Origin: Emydura subglobosa
Taxonomy: Eukaryota > Chordata > Testudines > Chelidae
DNA: 64,000 bases
Assembly: GCA_007922225.1 (NCBI GenBank)
Contig: ML679946.1
Span: 90,709,394 to 90,773,393 of the forward strand
Direction of reading: 5' to 3'
Shown piece by piece: positions 23,961 through 35,674 of the stretch. A program made the position numbers and the translations under genes. The notes beneath the pieces were generated by a model, which saw only the letters and a list, made by a program, of their open reading frames with translations, had not been told where the DNA came from and ran no database searches. How positions within the stretch are numbered: the stretch's first letter is position 1; each line of letters opens with the position of its first letter.

Positions 23961-26900
23961 GTCTCCAATCAAGCAAAGCACTTCCGTGCACGAGCAGTCC
24001 CACTGACTCTACTAAGACTTCTTATGTGTTTCTAGTTCAGCACAATCTGTACATGTTAGTGCTCTGCTGGATTGGAGACAGAGCTCAGCGCCTTAACCAA
24101 TCAAGCACTATACAGAATGCTAAACTGACAAACCTAAACACAAAGAGAAAGCAAATCCACCCTGTTGAGAAGCCCTTTCATGGGACTCTTCCTTAGTAAT
24201 TCAGAGTCCCCCTGATTTTGTGGGTTCAAAGTAGATTGATGCACCTTTTAAGTGCAACTGTCATTTTATTATTCTGCTCTGTGTCATGGGATTCTTCCCC
24301 ACACCTCCACCCAATACCTTCTGTGGACATTTCCAGAGACAGATCGCTAATTCCCTCTGGATTAAAAATGGGGATTTGTAACTGAAAAGCTGAAAACACC
24401 AAGACAATTATAGTGGTGCTCCTGGAAGACAGTCTACACAGATATACAAAAGTGTTCCATCACCTGGAGCAACAAATATGTGACCAAGAGACGTGCCTAC
24501 ACAGTAAAACACTTGCTATTGTATATTGCTGGTTTTAATGCATCTTTTCCAGGTTCAGAATGGAGGAAGCAGTGTACTCTGAGAAACATTACCATTTGTT
24601 ATGTATTAACCAGTGCTGGGTGCATAATTACACAGTCTTGTTATTCTCAAACGTTTGTTTCATCAGTTGTATTTTTATGCAGAGCTGCACAATCCCTTCT
24701 AGGCTATGACACTGCAAACCTTATTATGTAGCCCAGGGCATTCTGCCTCATCTGAAAGGATTTTTTTTAAAACATTTGTTCCCTCCAGACTATATAAAAC
24801 TGTTCTCTAAAAACTTGATCCTTAAAGATCCTCAGCTGCTGTAAACTGTGATCACTCCTCTGCAGTGGATTACACCAGCTGAGGATCTGCCATTAAAAAG
24901 AGGTTGTAATTACACATTTTCATAGCTCTGCCACAACTGTATGGAATACGCTGACAGGCATTCACTATTTTTCTTCCTAGATCATCACTCAAGCTTCGTG
25001 ATAAATTCATGAGATTTTTTCTTCTGAAGTCCTTAAGACAGTCCTTACAGAAAGATTCTGCAGCTGTTTATACAGAGCAAAGAATTTCAGAGAAAGCATG
25101 CTAGCTCCTGGCACAAATTGCAAATAATCAGCTGTATTTGCTAACCATAGAAGTGTTGACAGCAAAACACCTTTTCTAAAAAAAAAACAGTGCGGAGAAA
25201 AAAAAGAAACACACGGTATAGTATAAATACCAGTCCCTATGCTTGAATCAGAGCTTGTCTTCAAGAATCATGAGAGAGAGACATGCTAATTCTAATGTAG
25301 CATGCATGTGGGTAAGGGAAGAATTCCCTCTCTCATCTCCCCCCCCCCAAATTAAATGAATGTGCAAAGCACAGGTGTAGAAGTTAACCATTAAAAGAAA
25401 AAATGCTAGTCATATTAGCAACTGGATGGCAGACAGCTGTAGTATCTGTATTTTACTTAAACTTTGTAACTACCAGCTTAGTTCAAAGCATTTAGAGACA
25501 GCTGGTTTGAGAGATGCTATACTAAATAAGGTCAGGTCCTGGAAGCAGATACAAACAGGCAGCCACTTGTGTTTGCATAGATCTGATCACAAGACCAGAA
25601 CCTAAAGCCATATTTGAGTGGTAACTAGCTTAGCATTTTGTTTATCCCAACAATGGCTTAGCATTGTTTGAGTCACATCACAAATATTTTCATCTGTTTT
25701 TCAAATGTGCATTTCCTTGTGTTCATACCAAGCACAAAAAATGCCAACGACTGTCCCTAGCCACTGTATCAGTGTTAGACCTACCTACCTACCAAATTGC
25801 TTCAAGAATTACAGCCATTTTCCTTTGCGCATCTTGTGCCAAGTTATGCAATGTACAACGTTTGAAAATACTTTTCACCCTCCATACTGAAAATACATGG
25901 AGAAGCTGAAAAATACCCATTACTTAATATTTTTCACTCTCAGCCACTCAGATACATTTTCTTATCTATTCTCCTTTGTGCCCCCTGAGATTTCTATCCT
26001 TTCTATATCTCTACCAGCAACAGCCTTGAACGTTTGACAGCAATGATACCACATTCCCATCCAAAAGAGCATTACTGGCCACAACAAGGCAGAATGAAGT
26101 TGATGGTACCTCTCCAACTAAGCATTAAAATAAAAGTCACATCAATGCTTTGCTCTCAATTATTTTACTGAGACGTGAACTAAAATACTATAAACATTTA
26201 TCTTCTCTTATAATTAGGCCTCTGGATTTCCATCTCTTACTAGGGAGGTGGGCACTGATCCTGTCTTAGAAACATGATTTTTTATTCTCCCAGGAGAAAA
26301 TGTATATTCCCTTCTTGTGTCATTAAACTGCACATCCCCCACCTTCTATGTCTGAACAGATGAATGCAAATATCAGTCATCTTTTAAGATTTGTAAAACG
26401 TGGTTAAAAAAAACCTGTCCAAAATAAGCCTAAGCAAACTCATGAAGATAATCAACGTAGGCCTGCCTTTTATCATTTACTTGTATTCTAAGAATGCCTG
26501 GAGACCAGAGTCAGAATCAGGGTCCAATTCAAACAGGTGCTGTACAAACAGAGCAACAGCTCCAATAAATTTACAGACAAAACAGATGAAGGATGTGTTA
26601 GGGGGAAAGGATGTAACATGCAGGCAAGAGAGATGGGTGGTGCCCAGTATGTTAGTAACTTTGGGGGGTGGGGGGGAGAGTAATTATAGTGTGGAATGGT
26701 ATGACTAAAGGGAAGGGGGAGGGAATAAATTAAGAATTAGGAATAAGAAGGAAAGGAAGAGCAACACTGAAGAAAGCATGCTCCTCATCAAAAGATAGGA
26801 TTGTTTGAAACACACTCTGAAAAAAGCTCACCCCAAAATTATCTGCGCAGATTTGCTTTATGCTACAAGAAATATTGAAATTAACAGCATACTACTCTCA

Positions 26901-28199
26901 GTATTTTGTTTTCAGAAAGGAATTACAATTCATTCCAGATCAAATGCTATCTTCCCACAGGGAACTACAAAAAGCATATTACATTCAAAGGGAAACAAGT
27001 ACAATGTTAGCACAGCATACAAATCTACTCCTGAGAGGGCACAAGCAAGTGTTTATTTTTTAATTTGGAACACTGAGAGAGATCTTGCATAAAACACCTG
27101 TAAGTTACTGCCTCAAGAATAGATCATCAGGAACAATATAGTTCATTAAGAATGGACAATACCTACAGCCAGCAGGCCTTTGCCATCTCTAAATGTCTAT
27201 AATTCTTTAGTCTGATTTTGAATTCTGAAGTTGCCAAATCCTGATTCTGAAGCAAATATACCATGCACGACTCCAGATATGAACTCATCAGACATGAATC
27301 TGTCATAGTCAAGACCCTGTGCACTCCATGATAAATTTGACCTAAACTTTGCAGCAGAGGGCCTGGATTTTGCCTTCATAGCAAACTGGAAGGGGAGGGG
27401 TAATTTAATTATATATTAAAATGAATAATACAATATTCCTTGTGTTATTCAATTTGAAATTAAATTTAATTATACAATGCTGCAAAATATTTAATTTACT
27501 GATAGCTGCCAAATCTTGCACTGAGACCACACCCACATTGTAGAAGTTGGTGGTGGAAGATTTTGGTAGCTGAAGAGGGGACAGTTGGGACTTCTGGCAC
27601 CTGGGAAATTGAGACAATCAGTTTATGACTGTGGCCTATTTCAATGTTTCTGCTAAGGAGATCAGCACTAGAATGGTTAAGTCTAACTTAGTCATCATTA
27701 GGTTTCAATGTTAACACACCATTGAGACGATTGCTAGTGTTTACAGGCTCAAAAACCTTGTCCATACTAAGAAAAGCTAGGCAGCAACAACAGGGCAGCT
27801 GAACTGGTGCTGAACATGGTTTAAATACCAGCATAGATATGGCCAAGCAGTTCCACATGGACTATATCCACATCACACCTGTAATGAGTAATTTAACACT
27901 GACTGTGTTCACACTGTTCATATGGAGGAGATTCATCACAATGGCTAGGAATAAAAATGAATAAAATGAAAAGGGTGGATACGGTCACAAATTCCACAAC
28001 ATCACTGAGTACACAGGGCTCTGGCCACAATCTTCCCATTATGGGAATTAGGGACAGATCCTGCAACTAGATGCGATCCGAGCAGAGGTCTGCCCTCCTA
28101 ACAGCTTTGCAAGAAGTCCACCCCCACAGCTTCACTTGTACAAAATGGTCCTTAGAAAGCTAAGTTCCATTTTACTGCAGAGGTACAGCTAGCTGAAAG

Positions 28200-28350
28200 C
28201 ATCCATTAATCTCTCAAAAATTAATTAATTTTGTAAGTTGTCATTATCCTTGCACATAATTAGTAAAGACAGCTAATATTTCATTAATTGCATTGATGTC
28301 ATTTAATTGCTTTGTTTGGACTACACAATAAGGAGCATTGTGCTTCTTTA
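28200..28350. promoter_or_regulatory. Candidate conserved noncoding element in MTSS1 intron 1
   Basis: It lies outside recognisable repeats and contains closely spaced TAAT/ATTA cores and octamer- and SOX-like words: CACATAATTAG, AGCTAATATTTCATTAATTG, CATTTAATTGC and TTTGTTTGG, ending near AGCATTGTGC. Such clusters are typical of developmental enhancers in large introns. Function is inferred only. Confidence 0.3.
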
Positions 28351-29427
28351 TCTAAGTGATCTACAGGGGTAAGAATTGGTGCAGTGTTCTTTTCCTTTAA
28401 ATCAAATACACCCCTTCTAGAGGTCAGTCTAGAAAACAGGTTCCACTACTATTACAGATTTTTTAAAAATCCACACCTGTTCCCATCTCTGTAAAGCAGC
28501 TGTATTAAAATCTTTCCAGTGAGCAGGGTTTCCATGCAGGTAACCGTGCATAAACACACACATGCATACACGACAGTAGCAGCAAAACAAGATGCATTGT
28601 TTTTATAGGAGAAAAGTAAAGACATTTTCTGCTCTTCTCTATTTAAATAAAAAAAAACAAGATTTAATATGGCAGAACAGAACATCTGCTAAATGTTCTT
28701 TTTAAAGTATATTTAAGGAAAATTATTACAGGGGTGGAGGTTGGTTTTTGTTTGTCTTTTAAATGAAACCTATACTTAATTAAAAAAAGCAAAATTTGGA
28801 GAATCACACTTGAAAAATGCAACAACTGCAGCGTTCTCCTGACACACACATCTCCCCAAACCTGCCTACTCGTTATAAGCCATGTTTTTAATTAAGTATC
28901 TCCACAGATCTGTTTAGATGAAAGTACATGTGAATCTGAGCTAAACATTTATTCCTGGCCTAGAACCACTGCTCCCCTCCCAGTACACACAAAAAGCCAT
29001 TCACCTATGTATGCCTCACTGCAAATTATATTTTAGCTAGTAAAATTGAGCTCCCATCCAGTGCCCATCCACACCCATCAATGAATTCCTCACCTCTAAG
29101 AACCAGCTCCCCCTGACACCCTCACTTTCCAGTCCTTCTGGGAAGAGTCCTGTACCGATTAAAAATGCATTACAGTATTCTACAGCAATGACTCTAAACA
29201 GTAACACACATACTTCACTACTGGCCAAAGTGGTATAGTCTATAGCTGGATTTCCACATTATCTGATGTCTCCCTCAAATCTAGCCCCTCATCAAAGCCC
29301 CATCTGAGAAAGGCATCTTGCCCTTGTTAAGGAGAACATTACAGTATTCCGCAAGAAGAGCTGCAAACCCTGTGTAACGTTATTTTAAGTTGTAATGGTT
29401 CAGGACCATTATTGCGGAGATACTGTA

Positions 29428-29428
<1 letters not shown>

Positions 29429-29456
<28 letters not shown>
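29429..29456. repeat. Poly-T homopolymer, 28 nt
   Basis: An uninterrupted T run in MTSS1 intron 1, about 0.85 kb downstream of exon 1 in the gene's sense. It could be the tail of a retro-inserted sequence on the minus strand, but no element body is recognisable beside it. Confidence 0.8.
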
Positions 29457-29460
<4 letters not shown>

Positions 29461-30301
29461 AAGACTAGGCTAGAAGTTTCCCCCATCCATAAAAAAAAAA
29501 TATTTAAAAATCCTACAGAGTGGCGGTATGCAGTCAACACCCCTTACAAGGCTCCCTTACAAGAATGATCTTTGCAGATTGTGATTTCAGTTTGCAAGGG
29601 GGCAAATCTATAAGAATCGGTGCACTCTGCATCTAAAAGATAGTCTCAGGAAAGGGCAGTCATCATCCATACGAATATACCATAATACAAAAAAATTAAT
29701 CACAGATTAAGCTACAGTTTCAACCCAGAAAAACAAATATACTTTTAAGTATCTGTCAGTCTCGATTCTTATACTGCACTCATCATGGTAGTCTATTAAT
29801 TCCTATATTGCCCCTTTCCACCCCACCTTCGGGCTTTCCAACACGCTATAATGGGGGTGTCCTACACTGAATTATTTCTGGCCTTGTTGCATTTATTGTT
29901 AGGAATCAGACAGCCTGAAACTGTTTTAAAACATTGGTTTAGGAAATGCTGGCCCTAAGGTAGAGATCCAAATGTAAACATTCACAGACAGGCAATGCAG
30001 GAGAAGGAGGAGATAGATGTCCTGAAGCAACTCAGGAGTCAGAAACATCAACACTTAACTAGCATACTGCAAACAGCATTTATAACTGATGCCAACACAC
30101 ATCCAGAAGATTAAACATGGGGTCTGGTCTCATCTACAACCCAGTGTAAGAAGCTTAGGGTGGGGTGGGGAGTAAATGCAATGACCCTTCAATGCAGCTG
30201 CATTTTATGGTGCAATCATGTGGTGCCTGTAAAGTTTACCCAGCAAAGGTTACTAGATGGCTTCCCAGCACCTGGTCCCCACTCCCCCCTCAATCACTTA
30301 C

Positions 30302-30373
30302 CTTCATGTCGCTTATGATGGTCTGGAAGAGCCCTCCAAGCGCACTACATTCCTTCTCTATCACAGCCTCCAT
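30302..30373 (-). CDS. MTSS1: MTSS1 coding exon 1 with start codon (I-BAR domain)
   Basis: Reading leftwards from the ATG at 30373-30371 gives 24 codons, beginning MEAVIEKECSALGGLFQTII and ending SDMK, then a consensus donor AAG|GTAAGTG at 30301. This is the N terminus of metastasis suppressor 1 (MTSS1/MIM) as I know it from other vertebrates. The paralogue MTSS2 starts METAEKECGALGGLFQ and lacks this exact beginning. The exon belongs to the I-BAR domain, which senses or induces negative membrane curvature and binds actin. It sits about 0.6-0.9 kb inside a GC-rich promoter region and is followed by an intron of about 25.1 kb. The start codon context on the minus strand is GGGAAAATGG, with a purine at -3 and G at +4, a good Kozak match. 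Confidence 0.97.
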
Positions 30374-30950
30374 TTTCCCAGCTCGATCACACAGGACACT
30401 GCTGCAATTTCACAACCCTAAAAAAAAATTAATCGCCCCGATCTCCCACCTCTCAATAAAACCGGAGCAACTCTAAAAAAGCCAACCTAAAGGCAGCCGA
30501 GAAAATAAGTGAAATCTTTATATCTCTATTTTTAAAAAATCCCAACGTTACTGGTGTCTATTTTCTACCTACAGTCCCCAACACACCCCCAAAAAATGTC
30601 CTGAGATTTAAAACCAAGCTGCCACTATCCCCCCACACAAGGGCAACAACAAAATCCATTTTTGTGCATAATGGGTCATGCCCACAAGCAGTATCAGACC
30701 TGGTATTTCAATCTAAAACAGCATCAGCTGTTTAAAAATACATTTAATGCACCAGATCTGCCGCCTACCCAAAAAAAGCAAAATAACTATTCATTAAGGC
30801 AACAAATCTGACTGCACAGAAAAGCATTTAATGCACCCACTCTACGCCTTGCACTTTAAGAAAAATAAAGCGTGTTTAACCAAACAAATCAACGGCTTGC
30901 CAAAAAAAATAGCCTATTGTATTTAGAGCAACAAATTAATATTTAAATTT
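30374..30950 (-). other. Probable MTSS1 5' untranslated region with degenerate repeats
   Basis: This is the sequence between the MTSS1 start codon and the GC-rich promoter core. I see no splice-acceptor evidence that would separate it from exon 1, so it is probably transcribed as 5' UTR; the exact transcription start cannot be read. It is unusual in being T/A-rich on the transcribed strand, with several A runs on the plus strand. It also contains recurring copies of a motif around TTAATGCACC at about 30428, 30744 and 30828, with a fourth copy at about 30970 in the promoter block. The copies are imperfect. Confidence 0.5.
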
Positions 30951-31345
30951 TAAAACCCCCACTGCATTTATTAATGCACTCGATCGGCTCGTTGCCACCG
31001 GGGCGGGGGAGCCAGCTACAAATCGAATGCTTCCAAAAAGCACCAATGCACGGGATTCATCGGCTTTTTATTTGCAACCCCCCCGAACCACCCAGCCAGC
31101 AGAGCTGCCCCCTCCCGTGCCCCTCTCTGCCGCTCTGTGGCTCGCACTGAGCGCGCGCGCAGGCACAGACTCTCCTCGCGAGCGCGCGCTAGTGCCCAAG
31201 CCCTAGTACTATCGCACCTCCCCGGGAGCGGGGGCGTCACGAGCGCAGAGTGCCCACACCGCCGCTGCTGATTGGTTGAAGAGAGAAGGGGCGGAAGGGG
31301 CGAAGTTAAGTAGCTGCTGGCTCCACAGCTTGCACGTGTGGGGAG
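30951..31345 (-). promoter_or_regulatory. MTSS1 CpG-rich promoter
   Basis: This is the main GC- and CpG-dense stretch of the window, with runs such as GAGCGCGCGCGCAGG and GCGAGCGCGCGC. On the minus (MTSS1) strand there is a CCAAT box in good NF-Y context (AACCAATCAG, core at 31275-31271). There are GC boxes at about 31288-31294 and 30991-30998, and a CRE-like CGTCAC at about 31235. An E-box CACGTG lies at 31333-31338. No TATA box is obvious, as expected for a CpG-island promoter. From the CCAAT position, initiation around 31150-31220 is plausible, but that is inference. Confidence 0.75.
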
Positions 31346-32219
31346 AGTGGGACGCTGCGGGGGTTGCGCGGTTCGAGTCCCCGCTGTGGGAGTAAATGGT
31401 AGGATTGTGGGTCAGGATTCCTGGGGGGGGAGGTTGTTCTGTTAAGAGGTAAGGCTAGGACTCCTGCGTTCTGTGGAGCCGTGGTGCTGCTGTGGCTTAC
31501 ACCATTGCCCCCTCCCAATGGGTGGAGGCATATGCTGAGATCCTGCTGTGGCAAGGACAGAGGGGCTAATGAACTAACCAAGGGTCTGTGGTGATGCAAT
31601 CAACAGCCTTTTCCACCCTCAGTGATGCTGGTCTTTGTGTGCCCTACAGTCATGTAATTTTAAATATAGTGCACACACCAAAAACCATTACTGAGGTTGC
31701 AAAGTCAAGCACATTAGGAAATACCAGAATTCAGGCTGTCTGTGCAGGGATCCTGTGGGAAAAAATTAGTAGGTGATCATTTAATTAAACATTACCACAA
31801 TGCATTCACACAAGGTGGCCTAATTAATGCTGCGCAGTCACTCTTCGGTCTGACATTTCCTAACTTTAGAGTGCTTGACCCTCTAACCTTCAACATGTTC
31901 TTTGAGACAGAGAGTGTGTCTAATGTCCTCAGTTTTTTTTAAAAGCAAACTGACAACATAAATTCCATCGTGGGACATCATGCTGATACCCGCATGGTTC
32001 ATCATTTGGTTACTGCACAGGCTTAAGCTAATGGAAACACTGATAGTAGTAGTAGGTTGTCATCCTCTATTTGGACTAGTACTAAAGGGGGATGGAATGC
32101 TTTGCCAGAGGGTTTCATAGATACTTGCTGACAGCCAAAGAATGGTGAGACTTGTGAACCTTGGGTTCCAACCTAGGCCCATAGAAGACTGCGCTCTCCT
32201 AGGCACAGCCTTTTCTCCC

Positions 32220-32600
32220 CATTACCCACAGATTTGACCCCCTTCTGCCCTGTTCCCTCTATCCTCGCCCTGTCCCATGTCTGTCTCTTCCCTCCCCCTG
32301 GTTACTCATCCCAGTCCCATTCTCCTTTCCTAGCTAATCTCAGTCTCCACACTTCAGGCTTCTCATCCTAGTTACAGTTTCCTTGCCCAGCAAGTCCTGG
32401 TCTCATCACTCCAGATTCCCAACCCCAGTCTCCTTGTCCAGCCAGTTTCAGTCTCTATCCTTATGTCCCATTCTCATTCTCCTTCCCCAGCCAGTCCCAG
32501 CTTCCCTTTCTCTCTCCCAGAAGCTTCTAGTCCCCATCTCTTTCCTCCAGGCCCTTTGTCCTAATCAATTCCCTGTCCCCAACTTCAGGTCTGGCTCCTG
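32220..32600. repeat. C/T-rich imperfect tandem repeat
   Basis: Phrases of the type CTCATCCCAGTCCCATTCTC, CTTCCCCAGCCAGTCCCAG and CTTGTCCAGCCAGTTTCAGT recur roughly every 35-45 bp, with almost no G on the plus strand. The copies are too diverged for a strict unit to be given. Confidence 0.6.
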
Positions 32601-33436
32601 TCCCCCATGCATTTGAATCAGGCAGCTATCTGTTTCACATTGCATGGGCCTACTTGGGGGTGGGGGGGGGGAGCATTGAGAGAACAGGAGAGACAGCCTT
32701 CCTGCTCTCCATTCCAGGTCCCAGCTTGCCGTACCAGAGGTGCAATTGCAGGGAAACTGCTGTTTAGCCTTGAGCTGGAGCATGCTCAGTACAGATGGAA
32801 CCTTCTGGGAATTTAACTGTAAAGGTCTTGCAAGTTTCTACTAAGCATGTGCAAACAGCAATTTTTAAATGACTTCTAACTTCACCAAAGCAGGGCAGAC
32901 TTTCACAAGGTTGGCAAAAGGCACATTGCTGACAGAAATGGCATCCACCTGCTAAATGTCAAGTTCCTGCTTGAAAGCATGAGGGTGCTAGACATGTTCA
33001 AAGAAAAAGTCACCCATTTTTTTTTTTTAACATGAGCAAAGCAACCCTACTTTCCTTACTGAAAATAGCTGAGCCATTTTGGCTGAAATTTCTCCCTCCT
33101 CCGCCCCGCCTCCACTCAACCCCACCTAGACAAATCAGCCTGAGGCAAATGCATGGCATGGAAAATTTCTACCCAAGCAGTTAAAGTTTGCCAAAGTTAT
33201 AAGGAACTGAATACAGCATCTTATAATTGAAAGTGTATAGCAACCTTTGTAATAGGTGGTGCCATCAGTCCTGCTTATAGTTTGTGTGTGTGTGTGTGTG
33301 TATTATCCCATAAATCCAAAAATGTAGTAATCTTTATTGTTAAGGTTGATAGTCTGAACATTTATATCAAATAAAAATACATCTATCAAATTTGGTCTAT
33401 TAAAAATTCATCCAGTTCAAAACTTTTCTGTATTGA

Positions 33437-33640
33437 GGCCCCAATCCTGCAAAGAATTATGATTGTGCTTAATTTTATGCACGATGGCCCTAGTTCTGCA
33501 AGCACGTACACATTTGCTTAGTAAAAATAAGTGTTTGCAGGTTCAGGGCCATAGAGACATCCCATTGAAATCCATAGGACTAGTCACAGTGTGGAAAGTT
33601 AAGCACGTGCTCAAGTACTTTAGGGTTCCCAGCGTTGCTA
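33437..33640. repeat. Palindromic dispersed repeat (long-arm form)
   Basis: CCAATCCTGCAAAGAATTAT, GTGCTTAATTTTATGCACG and then the reverse-sense CATCCCATTGAAATCCATAG and AAAGTTAAGCACGTGCTCAA give an imperfect inverted arrangement around about 33530. The same phrases recur at 9350-9430 and 47850-47940, showing that this is an interspersed family. Confidence 0.55.
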
Positions 33641-35674
33641 TCCCTGATGGAGCTGCACCCGTGAGACATTATACTGAATTATTGCAAAACTTAATAAGCC
33701 CCAGCTGTAGGATCAGAAAAATATTAGTGCAAAATAATATTCTTTGATTTGGGCCTTGAATAAATGCTCGCACTCTCTCTTTTTCTCTCTGTATTATGAA
33801 TGTATATATATAAATGCTGGGTTAATTTATTTACATGAATTTAGTGCTGGTGAAAAGTGCCAGAGTGATCCCTTATCCCCCTATAGAGACACTGCAGCAT
33901 AGCCATTAGTGGAAGATACCCTCACTGCTCCCTACCAGACAGCCTCAGCTGTGACCTAGAAGAACACCTCTAGGTCTGAAAGAGTAGTTCAGTCTCCATG
34001 GCCTACTAAGTCCTAGCCCATTCTAAAGAGAATTTTGACTAGTGCCCATTCTGGCAGTACTTTGCGATATGTCCATCTGCCCGATATGAACTGGACTGCG
34101 AGCACCAACTTATTTCCCATAACCAGCCAACAGCCTTCACATGGGATAGATTTGAATCAGCAACTCAGAGGCGAACATTTGTATCCTGTTATTTTTCCCT
34201 TCAGTCATTCAGTCTCTGGGATGGACATTCTCTTACCATAAGTAATATTTAGTATCTCATCTTCTTGAGTCAGCATTTCTGATGTAAAAGGTTTGCAGTA
34301 ATAAAAGTTACATCATGCCAAATGTGTATGGGACAGGATGGAGGTGAATTTAGTTCTAAAAAGAAAGGACAGTGGAGGGAGATGTTTCAGTCAATTCCTT
34401 GAAGGCTGCATTACTGCTGTCATTTTCTAAATACATATAAGTTATGTCAACTCTACACTCCAAGTGATACAGCTGCAGCTACGCCATTGTATCACTGTAC
34501 TGTTGACTCATAGAATCCTAGATTTTAAGGCCAGAAAGAACCACCATGATTCTAACCTGACCTCCTCACACACTGCAGGCCACAGAACCTCATTCACCTC
34601 AGGCCCATAACTTCTGGCTGAGTTACTGAAGTTCTCAGATCATGATTTGAAGACTTCAAGTTAACAGAGAATCTACCATTTACTCTAGCTGAAACCAGCA
34701 AGTGACCTGTGCCCCATGCTGCAGAGGAAGGCAGAACAAACAAACAAACAAACAAAAAAAACCCAGGGTCTCTGCCAATCTGACCTGGGGGAAAATTCTT
34801 TCCTGACCCCAAATATAGTGATCAGTTAGACCCTGAGCAAATGAGCGAGACCCCTCAGCCAGACACCTGAGAGAGAATTCTGTGGAGTAGCTCAGAGCCC
34901 TCCACAGTTATTGTCCCATCTCAGGCTGTTGGAGATAATTGCCAATAGCAGTCATGGTTGGCCCATATGCCATTGTAGGCAACCTCATCGTACCATTCCT
35001 TCCATAAATATATCAAGCTCAATCTTGAAACCAGTTAGTGTTTTTTCCCCCCCTACTCCTCTTGGAAAGCTGTTTCAGAACTTCATTTCTCTGATGGTTA
35101 GAAACCTTCATCTAATTTCAAGCCTAATGTATTGATGGTCAGTTCATATCCATTTGTTCTTGTGCCAACATTGGCCCTTAACTTAAATAACTTCTCTCCC
35201 TCCCTGGTGTTTATCCCTCAGATATATAAAGAACAATCAGCTTTCATTTGGTTAGGCAAACAAACTTTTGTTTGGTTAGGCAAATGTAAGGTAGGTTCTC
35301 CATTCCTCTGATCATCCTAGTAGTTTTTCTCTGCCCCTTTTCAAGTTTGAATTAATTAAACATGGAAGACAAGAATTGCACACAGTATTACAGTTGAGGT
35401 CTCACCAGTGCCTTGTAGAATGGATATAACATTTCCCTATCTCTACTGGAAATACCTTGCCTAATGCATCATAGGATTCCATTATACTTTTTCATGGCTG
35501 TATCACATTGGCATCACACAGTACCGTATGATCAACCAAAACACCCAGGTCTGTCTTCTACTCTGTTGTTTCCAACTGGTAAGTCCCCAATTTATAGCAA
35601 AAATTCTTGTTGTTAGTCCCTGACTGAATGACCTTGCACTTTGCACTATTACATTTCATCCCATTTGTAATATT

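Larger units (their letters stand above)
23961..30301. other. MTSS1 intron 1, right portion, between the Harbinger element and exon 1
   Basis: No exon or RNA gene is seen. Content I can name: a half copy of the palindromic repeat ending CCAGCTGAGGATCTGCC at about 24870-24892; G-runs at 26660-26680; a 28-nt poly-T at 29429-29456; and motif-rich AT stretches at 24480-24740 and 28200-28350. Short open frames here lack any recognisable domain. Confidence 0.55.
31346..34440. other. Intergenic region upstream of MTSS1, no gene seen
   Basis: Left part: MIR-like phrases (GGGTCAGGATTCCTGG, GGCTAGGACTCCTGCGTTCT) at about 31405-31475. Middle: a pyrimidine-rich imperfect tandem repeat at 32220-32600, then sequence at 32780-33200 with the style of an old dispersed repeat that I cannot name. 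Right: a palindromic repeat at 33437-33640 and a (TG)n run at 33284-33301. No frame shows a known domain. Confidence 0.5.

Noticed and set aside
31322..31391. Possible tRNA gene: GGTTCGAGTCC (B-box consensus) with a 7-bp acceptor-like pairing TCCACAG / CTGTGGG
   Set aside because: The spacing is near tRNA length, but neither a D arm nor an anticodon arm folds and no A box is present. The B-box is more likely chance or a SINE remnant next to a GC-rich promoter.
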